From Coniochaeta sp. PMI_546 (taxonomy: Eukaryota > Ascomycota > Sordariomycetes > Coniochaetales > Coniochaetaceae): a stretch of DNA of 64,000 bases. The translations under genes were made by a program, and so were the position numbers. Of the stretch, positions 56,373-64,000 are shown one piece after another (the first letter of the stretch is position 1; each line of letters starts with the position of its first letter). The DNA is taken from contig MU271151.1 of assembly GCA_021432605.1 (NCBI GenBank), forward strand, positions 558,001 through 622,000, written 5' to 3'. The notes beneath the pieces were generated by a model. It searched no databases. It was not told the origin of the DNA and worked only from the letters and a program-made list of their open reading frames with translations.

Positions 56373-56956
56373 GATCACACTCTGTGAACTACTGTGGTGT
56401 ATATCTGGGGTATGCGCGTATGACGTGGTGGGGCGCTTCAGGCCGACTGGGATGGGATTCGCATGGAGGAGGAGCATCAAGTGAAAAGCGTGAAGGTGCG
56501 AAGATGAACAACGTCGGAAACGGAATGCCGTCCCAAAGGGACCCCCTATGTCGGCGCCTCGGACATTTGCAGGACGGTGCTGTTGTCACAACCCAGACGG
56601 AATGAGGAAGTTGTGTCGAGTCGGGCGGGTATCCAACACTAAGAAGTCTGCACTAGACCGAGAGTCTAGCATCGAAGAGATGACGTCGATGCGGGGAGAG
56701 TCGAGCTGGCAAATATGTGCGTTCGCCAATGCAGTACAGTCGTGAGTGCATGAGTGCAGTCGTGAGTCACGATTGCATCAATCGTGACTGAAGGTACCTG
56801 TAGCTCCCAACAAAAGACGTTCGTTTGAGAGACTTTCACAAAAAGGGGTAGAAGCCGCATCTCCTGTCGAATCACTCAAAATTGCCGCCTGCTGACACGC
56901 CAAAACCAGAACTTGAAGTAACGATGACTGCAAAAGATCGATTCACCCTGTGCTAG
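56373..56956. other. Intergenic with a perfect inverted repeat
   Basis: About 0.6 kb between the small unknown gene and the dehydrogenase remnant. It holds the hairpin listed separately and short direct repeats of gagtgca around 56742-56760. Confidence 0.55.
56765..56789 (+). repeat. Perfect 11-bp inverted repeat with 3-nt loop
   Basis: Arms agtcacgattg (56765-56775) and caatcgtgact (56779-56789) flank cat. It is a perfect palindrome that could be a regulator site, a hairpin or chance. Confidence 0.7.
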
Positions 56957-57583
56957 GGCATCATGGCCGCGGCTGCCACTGTCGATCTTTTCGCGCCTGT
57001 TCTGCTCAAAGACCCGTCGACCCGCGATTCCAGGATGTGGCGCACATCGTGCAATTCGTTGCCGCCAGCAGCTCGCTCGAGATGGCACAAAAGTTCGCAA
57101 GCTATATTACTATGGCAAGCCGCACTCTATTACCAGCTATGGCAGCTACAAGGAACTCGTCGAGGATCCAAATGTCAATATAATCTATCTTTCGACGCCA
57201 CATTCTCACCACTATGAATGCGCAATGCTGGCGCTGCGCGCCGGCAAGCATGTGTGCTGTGAGGTGGGCGGCCCCCTTCCCTTCCCGGCAGAGTACGCAT
57301 TTTCCGGAGGAAAATGAAGACTGGTGCTGATTATTGACCCCTGCAGAAACCGTTCTCCATCAACGCCGGGCAGACGAAGTAGCTCATCACTTTGGCGCCC
57401 GAGAAGAGCCTCTTCTTGGTGGAAGCCGCGTGGACGCGGTTCTTTACGATGTCGGTTGCTCTGCAGCGGATGCTGTTCGAAGACAAGATTCCGGGTCATA
57501 TCCACCGGGTGTTTGCCGAATTTGGCCTCCCGTTTGACATTCATAACATTCTACGAGAGCATCGACTGCTTGATCCCGATCTC
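56957..57583 (+). pseudogene. Gfo/Idh/MocA-family dehydrogenase remnant (dihydrodiol-dehydrogenase-like)
   Basis: Successive frames give the expected order of an NAD(P)-dependent dihydrodiol-dehydrogenase-like enzyme. They are LLKDPSTRD; then DVAHIVQFVAASSSLEMAQKF; then SYKELVEDPNVNIIYLSTPH and LRAGKHVCCE; then, after a likely 83-nt intron (57264-57346), KPFSINAG with the conserved Lys-Pro; and finally FLVEAAWTRFF and HRLLDPDL. There are two frame changes in the first part and an in-frame TAG at 57380-57382. The C-terminal domain is absent: similarity stops at 57583, exactly where a transposase tail begins. The Rossmann GxGxxA loop is also eroded. Confidence 0.75.
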
Positions 57584-57826
57584 CGGAAAACCAAAAGAAC
57601 ACGTGTGCGGCTTGGAGGAGGTAATACGAAGGTTCGGTGCTGTGGTGTGTGCGGCAAGCCTGGTCATAATGCCCGCACTTGCCAAGAGGTTGTAGAAGGG
57701 TTTGATTCGGCCGTTTCTGATGCAATTGTAGTTGGTTTGTGGTGTTGTTGTGTTGCAATTGAGAGGCGGCGAGAAGTGGCCTGCTCGCTGATAAAGTACG
57801 TTATCTTATTTTGCCATATATGAGCT
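57584..57826 (+). mobile_element. Fot1/pogo-type DNA transposase C-terminal fragment
   Basis: Continuing in the same frame as the dehydrogenase remnant, the peptide changes to RKTKRTRVRLGGG and then CGVCGKPGHNARTC. The basic stretch plus CCHC knuckle is the usual C-terminus of fungal Fot1/pogo transposases. The DDE catalytic core is missing and I found no terminal inverted repeat, so this is a short fragment. Confidence 0.65.
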
Positions 57827-57956
57827 ACCGTGTCACCTCTCCGACCAGACCTAAACACCGAGAATTGTTCGGACAATTGCCGTCAATTAACGATTCTGCA
57901 AAAGCACTTTATCCTCGTCTGATGAAGTTCAAGAGGCTTTGGAGCTTCACTGTTGT

Positions 57957-59342
57957 CTATGCTTCCCCCCTTAGCGTTTCCTCTGATTTCCTCTTAGGCT
58001 CCCAGTTCTCGATGCAAGGGGCGTATAGGAGCTTTCCCGTCAAACTGTGTCGAATGGTACCCAGGCTCACGACGACCCAGAGGAAGACCACTATAAGACT
58101 CAAAGCAGTCCCCAATCCTTTGAAGAATAGAGAAGGCAGTTCCATGGCCAAGGTTGTGGTGGTAACGCTGTAGACACCCAGAGGGAAAGTAAATCCCCAC
58201 CATCCTAGGTTGAACGGAAACCTGGTTCGGGATATGGACGCCAGTGCAAAGAATAACCAAACGAGACCGAATCCCCACATGATAAGCGCAACCATCAAGC
58301 CGCCGGTATATAATATTTGTCCGACTGCGGGAGCGGCCGGGATGTAGTTATTCCGCTCAAAGAGCTTGAGACAGTCTTTTCCCAGCTGCATGATACCGAA
58401 CGCTCCCTGGCCGAGGGGTCCTAATGGGAGGAAGACAGAGACGATGACCTCGCGGGAAGGTAGATGATGTAAGGTCAAGCGCTGAAAGTAGATTACCATG
58501 GTAAACATGGCCAAGGGAACTCCGCAGCCCCAGAGAATGTAACCGATGGTAACGGTCCATATGGCATGCTGATCATCAGGTAGGACATTGGCTACTATTG
58601 CACCGGTGGCTGCGGCCACAATTGTTGCGACTATCGGGAGGAGCCACGCGGCAGTCATAGCATGCAGCTGGGCCTTCTCAACGCATCAGTAGATCTACTC
58701 CGTAACGTACACTTGTGTGCCGAATAGAAGCATACATACCTTGTGGTGAACAATGATAACAAAGGGCAGGTATAGGTTCGTCGCGAGGGCCAGGACAACA
58801 TCAACCCACCACAGTGCCCAAGCTAGATGGGCGGCCCAAGTGCCCCAAGCGGGCACGCATACGAACACGATCATATTGATAATGGTTGCTAAGCCCATGG
58901 GGAAGGTGCCTAAAAGGGAGATACTCAGCACAAAGCTCTCACATTGCTAATAATATGGCAAGCGTGGACAAGACATACCTAGAAACAAGGACTGTACTGG
59001 ATGTTTGACCATAGCAGCCCACAACCCAGGGTATAACACGTAACGCGTGGCCGAGATACCCGAGAAGAGCAGGAAAATGGCCACGTTCAGACAAAATATG
59101 ACCACAGAGATCCAATACAGCCAGGCCGCATTGTATGGCAGATTGTGCAGTAATATCGAGGCTATTCCCGTGCCCATATTCACACTAAACCAGGACGGCG
59201 TGAAGTTGACAACCACACGACGCCATCCGCGTGCGTACTTTGGATGTTGTAAATCGCAACCACTAGGCGTAGTTGATGCTGGCGACGAGTCGTCGCTGAC
59301 TCCGCCGTGGCAATCGCTTGGTGTGGCTGCGCTAGGGTCCAT
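57957..59342 (-). CDS. SSU1: Sulfite efflux pump of the TDT/SSU1 family
   Basis: Three exons on the complement: 58979-59342, 58740-58909 and 57957-58667, 414 aa. Introns are 69 nt (GTATGT..TTTTAG) and 72 nt (GTATGT..CCAG). Alternative in-frame acceptors a few bases upstream would add one to three residues. About ten membrane segments are visible. Diagnostic stretches are FTPSWFSVNMGTGI in TM1, SLFLGTFPMG across the first splice, MTAAWLLPIV and LGPLGQG. Yeast SSU1 exports sulfite at the plasma membrane, protecting against it; fungal orthologues can also aid keratin breakdown. A truncated Zn2Cys6 gene lies head-to-head. Confidence 0.88.
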
Positions 59343-59912
59343 TGCTGGTTCGATTATGTCGAGATGTTGGAGATGGCAAGCAACGTTGTCCGACGATGAC
59401 AGAAATTGCAAGATATTCCCCTTGTAAAGACCGGCCACATAGTAAGTTTTGTCGTACTAAGCGGTGTGCATCAACAATGTCATGCCCGCGACGATGAGCT
59501 GGGCGGCGGGAACATACGGCAATAAGACCGATGTGTGACTCAGCACACTTGCAAACCCGGGCAGTCATTGCCCTGGACGCCGTGTCGCCGGCCGACTGCC
59601 GGTCTGCAATTTCGAGAACAACTCGGAGTCGATGCCGCCTTGTTAAATGCTAAAGGACACAACTATTTGTTCGTCAGGAACAGAGTGGTCGGCTTTTTGC
59701 GGTCTCCGGAACGGCTGCACCGGTTGTCCTATCGGCAGGAATCCCCACCTCAAGTTGGTCTTTGAGGACTCGTGTCAGCCTTTGGCTCCCGTGACCGCAA
59801 CTCCGAGATGCCTTCCGCGACTTCCGCTGCCGGAACCATCTTGCACAGGCAAACAATTAGGCTTCTAGCTGCGCCATATGCAATGAATTGGCGTAACGAT
59901 CGCACAACAGTC
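59343..59912. other. Intergenic, divergent promoter of the SSU1-like gene
   Basis: About 0.57 kb between the sulfite pump and the zinc-cluster fragment. No site array was seen. Confidence 0.55.
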
Positions 59913-60128
59913 ATGCCTGCACTTCGAAGCAGTCATACACGCTCGTCCTGTGATCTATGTCGCCATCAAGAGCTCCGCTGCGAGCGCGGGGCAGATAGTA
60001 GCGGCTGCGAGCGCTGTCGACGACTTGAAGCCAAGTGCATTCTGACCGCAGCCGTGCCAAGACGGACCCGGGCCGGAATGTTTGTCTTCTTCCAAGCACC
60101 ACTGTGCAACGCTAGATGCAAGGGCTAG
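59913..60128 (+). pseudogene. Zn2Cys6 transcription factor fragment (DNA-binding domain only)
   Basis: From ATG 59913 the frame gives a full binuclear cluster, CDLCRHQELRC then CERCRRLEAKC (about residues 11-40). It has the basic residues and spacing typical of fungal regulators, followed by PRRTRAG and a stop at 60126-60128. No middle homology region follows in any frame I could read. It could be the first exon of a gene whose rest is lost, or a short DNA-binding protein. Position opposite the SSU1-like gene suggests it once regulated that gene (inference). Confidence 0.55.
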
Positions 60129-60562
60129 CAACACTGCAAGTCTGGTTCAACCCGCGGCTGTTCAAACCTTTGACAGCGGCGCGGCACGGATTCCTTCGGA
60201 TATCGGTCGGCCCACTAAAAGATCAAATTGTTTGACGATCAAAAGTCTACACGTGTACCAACTGAGCTACCTAGCCGGCAACGACCACCTCCTAACCCAC
60301 GCTAGGCCACGTGTTTGCTACTATTAGCCCGAAGCGATCCCATCGTCTGAGTTAACTCTATCGGTCATTGATGGCTCCCTCGCGTCGCTGTCGCCACTAG
60401 TACCGGATATAACGCTGAAACTTTGGTCTATTTAGACGTCTTAGCGATACGACTCGCCAAGGGATGGGAAGTTTAGGTACATACTACCAGCAATACTGCT
60501 ACATTTACCATCTCCGCGTCCAGTAGCCAAACGAGGCTCCGAAATTGACGGGAAAGAGGTGT
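60129..60562. other. Intergenic with a degenerate tRNA-like motif
   Basis: Contains an A-box-like tagctcagttgg on the minus strand near 60265-60276, but the rest does not fold as a tRNA. No gene was recognised. Confidence 0.4.
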
Positions 60563-60733
60563 TTAGATTGGTCCTCGTCGGGTGAGCGGCCTGTTGCCCT
60601 TGCCCATCAGTATCTCGACAACCTCTTTGTGGCCTTGGTACGAGGCCGCCTGGAGCGCCGTACCGTAGTATCCGTCTCGTACATTGACGTCGGCGCCTTT
60701 GCCGAGCAGTATCTCGACAACCTCTTTGTGGCC
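60563..60733 (-). pseudogene. Ankyrin-repeat remnant with two near-identical units
   Basis: A 56-codon stretch reads GHKEVVEILLGKGADVN, then GTALQAASYQ, then GHKEVVEILMGKG and ends at a stop. A 27-nt core is identical in both units (60707-60733 and 60608-60634), spaced exactly 99 bp, one 33-residue ankyrin period. Such identical units are typical of the fast-evolving arrays on fungal NLR (NACHT-ankyrin) proteins. The upstream array is absent, so this is a fragment. Confidence 0.7.
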
Positions 60734-60975
60734 CTGTGCGCTTCAACTATACGTTGGTGCTCGTCGACCAGCGGCCGGGAAAGGAATACTTGGGATGCCC
60801 TCCGCTCTCTTCTAGATAAGCTGGTCACCGCCTGATCGGTAGTTGCGTCAATGACGACCAGCGAATCCCCCGGTGTTATATGTTTTTTTTCTCCATCGCC
60901 AGTCTTGGCGCAGTGTTGTCTTTGTGCCCTGTTGCGACCTGGCTGCTGATTCCGTTTCCGCTTCCCGGCACCAGC

Positions 60976-63303
60976 TCAGCAGAAGATGAATTTCTGAACC
61001 TGGCAAGTCCCCTTTCTCAACAGTGTCATCGCCTCTCCATCCATCAACCCCTGCACGTATGCCTCCCCAAGCACCTGGAAATGTTGACCACAGGGGCGGA
61101 CGACAATAGGGGTGCTGCATCCAAATAGTATGGCAATCAAGTCCCCCTGCTTCAACTGCTCGTCGCTGCTTCCGTAGACATTATCCGGTCCCCAACCCAT
61201 GTACCCGGTCCCAGTCGTTATAAACCTCCGTTTGTGCGTAGTTCGATCAAACGACGAATAGACCTCTGTCATGTCCCTCTCTGATGTGTCGGCCGGGATC
61301 TCGTCCGTGAAGAAGTCGTCCAGCCGGTCGGAGCCCAGCATGAACTTGCTGTTTGCTCTCCGAAAATTCTCCCAGCGGAAGAAGTAGCCTGCTTGACCAG
61401 CAAGCCATGTCCAGCCCCGGCGCAGGAACTCTGCCTCGGCAGCGACGAAGGTCGCTGGCATGTGGAGCATGGCCGAAACATGGCGGCGTTCTGCCCTTCG
61501 ACCGCTAGAGACCCTGTCCATAATGAGCGTGGACCCAAGGGCCTCTATCGTTCCGGTCAGGTCGCCGTAGGCGCTCTTCCAAGGCGGACAAGGCTGGACG
61601 ACAGACAGGGGGTCGATCTCGAAGTAAGCAACTCCGCGAGCCCCCAGCCCCGAGATGCTGTCCACGATGAACCCGCTGCAGCTAAGAAGGGAATCTTCCA
61701 CGGAGAACAGGGAATCATGCTGTGTATTTCCGCTCGCCTGGTATGGAATATGGTTGTCTCTGGTGGTGTTCCGGGAGCTGGAATCCGAGTCGGACCACGT
61801 GAGCACGGCTTCGCACCAGAGGCGCGACTCGACCCGAGACCACCGCAACCGCCCTCTCCACTGCCAGTCTGCAGCCCACGACGGCGTCTTTGACGGTCCC
61901 CAAGGGTTGCCTTCGCGGATAGGCTCTAGGTTGTCGCAGACCTCTATAAACGTGCGAGCTGTCGAGGCGTAGACATGGGCAGCAGACAGCGTGTAGTCCG
62001 TCTTCAGCCGCGAGGCGATTCGGGGCTCCATCAACCCAACAAGGGCGTACACCTTATCGGTCGGGTCCTTGCAGGCTGATGAATTGGCCAGGTCGAGAAG
62101 CCTGCCGAAGCTAGGAAACTCGCCGCCCTTCTCCTCACGCTCGCTGAGGGCCATCAGGTCCTGGTGGACCAGATGGAGACCCCCGACCGTCCACGCAGCC
62201 CAATCCACTCCCTGCTCCCTACCCATGGCGATATCCTTGGCCAGCCACAGATGGTCTTCGAGAAACTCGACGCCGGTGTAGAACGACGCCCAGTCGATCT
62301 CGGCCGCTCCGCAACGAACCCTCGTCGCTGACGCCCCCATGATAATCTCCTGCAGGATCCACAGTCGAAACCAATACGCACGTTCCATCAGGCTGTTGAG
62401 CGCCGACCAGCACCCGCTCCCCAGACAATCCGGCTCCCTTGCGATGGTCTCGGCGACCATCTTCCCACTGGCGCCAGCGCGACTCATCTCAGCCAGATCC
62501 TTAACCAGCCCAATCGCCATATCACTCTGAAACGACTCCTCGCCCAGCCAAGCAACCACGGCCCACGATTCGCCATAGATGCCCCTCATCCGCCCGATCT
62601 GTCTCTCGCGCTCACTTAGATCTTTCTGGTTGATACAGAGCGCGTCAACCCACAATCGAAAACCCCGGGCCCCGCCCCATTTCCCGCTCACGCCGTTCCT
62701 AGTGGCCGCATGTCCGCCCTCCCCCCAGCTCCACTTCTCCTGCTCCTCCCCCTCATCACTATCACTACTCTCCGCCATCCCCGGCTCCGGACCATAACCC
62801 AACCCCGAAACGAGTTCAACGGGCGCTAACCCGGCCGCGAACTCACCGCCCCAGGCAAACCGCCGCAGCGCCACAGCCAGGTTGGCCGTGACGCTGACCG
62901 GCCTGCCATTCACAGTGATCTCATCCCTCTGACGCTCGTCCCCCCATACGTACGAAAGTGCGGCATAGTCGCCCCAGGTCCAGCGCTGTGCTGAGAGCGG
63001 CGGGGTCCTGGCGTGGCAGTTGACATGGATCAGGCCGCTTGGGAGGAAGCCGCTGGTTTGGTTCTTCCACAAGGTAGTGAGTTGGCGTTTGCTTAAGGCA
63101 GGGGCAGTATCAGTATCGCTAGTGGTAGTGGTAGTGACAGCAATCTTGGAGAGAAAGCCTTGGTAGGCTGCCGTGGTGTCGGCCAGGGAGTGCCGGGTGA
63201 GACGGCAGACGACTTTGCCGGTTCGGTTGGGGTCTGGATGGATGGCGACGAGGCGGATGTCGTTGTCGCCGAGCCCGAGGCCGTGGTAGAGATCGTCTTC
63301 CAT
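60976..63303 (-). CDS. HET-domain protein (heterokaryon incompatibility)
   Basis: Single exon, 775 aa. The HET domain begins at YAALSYVWGD (about residue 115), and LWVDALCINQ with ERERQIGRMRGIY follows after an unusual insert of roughly 70 residues that is acidic and Gly-rich (SSDSDEGEEQE). WFRLWILQEI and DPTDKVYALVGL continue the standard order. The C-terminal GDLIAILFGCSTPIVVRP with a closing GEAYVQGLMDGEA is the usual end of this HET subfamily. Function as for other HET proteins: contact-triggered cell death in incompatible fusions (family knowledge). Confidence 0.92.
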   Translation of the reverse strand: MEDDLYHGLGLGDNDIRLVAIHPDPNRTGKVVCRLTRHSLADTTAAYQGFLSKIAVTTTTTSDTDTAPALSKRQLTTLWKNQTSGFLPSGLIHVNCHARTPPLSAQRWTWGDYAALSYVWGDERQRDEITVNGRPVSVTANLAVALRRFAWGGEFAAGLAPVELVSGLGYGPEPGMAESSDSDEGEEQEKWSWGEGGHAATRNGVSGKWGGARGFRLWVDALCINQKDLSERERQIGRMRGIYGESWAVVAWLGEESFQSDMAIGLVKDLAEMSRAGASGKMVAETIAREPDCLGSGCWSALNSLMERAYWFRLWILQEIIMGASATRVRCGAAEIDWASFYTGVEFLEDHLWLAKDIAMGREQGVDWAAWTVGGLHLVHQDLMALSEREEKGGEFPSFGRLLDLANSSACKDPTDKVYALVGLMEPRIASRLKTDYTLSAAHVYASTARTFIEVCDNLEPIREGNPWGPSKTPSWAADWQWRGRLRWSRVESRLWCEAVLTWSDSDSSSRNTTRDNHIPYQASGNTQHDSLFSVEDSLLSCSGFIVDSISGLGARGVAYFEIDPLSVVQPCPPWKSAYGDLTGTIEALGSTLIMDRVSSGRRAERRHVSAMLHMPATFVAAEAEFLRRGWTWLAGQAGYFFRWENFRRANSKFMLGSDRLDDFFTDEIPADTSERDMTEVYSSFDRTTHKRRFITTGTGYMGWGPDNVYGSSDEQLKQGDLIAILFGCSTPIVVRPCGQHFQVLGEAYVQGLMDGEAMTLLRKGTCQVQKFIFC

Positions 63304-64000
63304 GACGAAAGGGGATCGCTGTAGGGATCAACAACTGAATGAAACATTGAATGTAAAAGTCTAGGGGTGCTGATTTGAAAGACGGAGGCACTCAAAGTCA
63401 AAAAGTGGCTCAGCTGCGCACCTGGGGCGCTAGCCCCGCTGCCTTGGCGACGCCTTCACAAGGCTGCCGAGACGGACCTTCGCCGCCTGCCAAATGATGA
63501 ACAGAAGTCGAGGCGGATTCAAGCAGAGTAGAATACCTTCCTGTATTCCAGCAGCCAGGTCTTCAAGTGCCGCGGCGAGCAAATCCTCCTCAACCCCGCC
63601 CATGCGAACTGGAAATAATCTGCGGCATCTTAGGGCCCGGCGCCTGGGTGACGGTCATCCGGCTAGCGCGGATGACAATATGACTCTTCGCCAGACCGCG
63701 GTTCCCGCGCGGCCGCCCGACCTGACTTTTCAGCCCGGGATCGCTAGGATGACCACCAAATCGAGGCGCGGCAAGCGTTATTCCTCAGTGCTAGCCGTGC
63801 TAGCGCTGCGTTTCTGCCCCGCCGCGCGATCGCGCGCGCGCTGTGACAGATCTCTCAAGCCCCAACTCTGAAAGGGACTCCTGAAGGTACTTGACAACGG
63901 TGTGTATGATCCGGTGAAGCCAAAGGGTTCACGACAAGTGCACAAGCAATTGTCTCAACACTAGATAGATGTAACTACTGATTGTATTACCTACTGAGGA
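63304..64000. other. Intergenic to window end
   Basis: Promoter side of the HET gene. It includes a short GCGCGATCGCGCGCGCGC stretch near 63824-63841. A 125-codon + strand frame is basic and low-complexity and looks incidental. Confidence 0.5.

Noticed and set aside
60205-60290. Minus-strand tRNA-like sequence with a perfect A-box-like tagctcagttgg
   Set aside because: Acceptor and T arms do not pair and the B box differs from consensus in several places; at best a decayed tRNA.
63494-63871. 125-codon basic + strand frame at the window end
   Set aside because: Low-complexity, GC-driven, and overlaps the promoter side of the HET gene.
1-64000. CRISPR arrays, rRNA genes, intact LTR elements, DNA transposons with paired ends
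   Set aside because: None were visible on either strand by reading; only a short transposase fragment near 57.6 kb was found.

Overview
The window reads as nuclear DNA of a filamentous ascomycete (Pezizomycotina). Genes are monocistronic on both strands. They carry short GT..AG introns of about 50-85 nt, often with CTAAC or CTGAC branch points. The families are typical of these fungi: HET proteins, Zn2Cys6 regulators, a rhodopsin-domain 7TM protein, Fungal_N proteins and DUF1993. No rRNA, intact tRNA, CRISPR or complete transposon was seen. All exon borders here were read by eye from splice signals and frame, with no transcript evidence.

Layout. 0-16.7 kb: the tail of a bZIP-like regulator, a sulfotransferase-like protein, a QDR-type MFS transporter, an acyl-CoA oxidase-like protein with an unusual N-terminal extension, a P450, a GNAT acetyltransferase, a large NTPase plus PD-(D/E)xK protein resembling the Crinkler (CR) class, and a rhodopsin-domain membrane protein. 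18-28 kb: an APH-type kinase, a GH27 alpha-galactosidase, a long ankyrin protein and a GPI-anchored wall protein built from two related halves. 30-46 kb: a small Cys-rich protein, a Zn2Cys6 regulator divergent from a monocarboxylate-type MFS transporter with an array of eight CGG triplets every 9 bp between them, a HET protein, a DUF1993 protein, a Fungal_N protein, deoxyribose-phosphate aldolase and a mitochondrial carrier. 46-61 kb is a decaying stretch: remnants of a flavin monooxygenase, of a Gfo/Idh/MocA dehydrogenase fused to the tail of a Fot1/pogo transposase, of a Zn2Cys6 regulator and of an ankyrin array. Between them lie apparently whole genes for a secreted protein, a HET protein, two unknown proteins and an SSU1-type sulfite pump. 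61-63.3 kb: a third HET protein.

How the genes fit together. Three HET proteins, a Fungal_N protein, two ankyrin loci and the NTPase-nuclease protein make this look like an accessory, self/non-self-rich region. The metabolic genes (P450, oxidase, acetyltransferase, transporters) have no polyketide, peptide or terpene backbone gene beside them, so a secondary-metabolite cluster is not supported. The observations most worth following are the NTPase-nuclease gene, the CGG array and the dehydrogenase-transposase junction.
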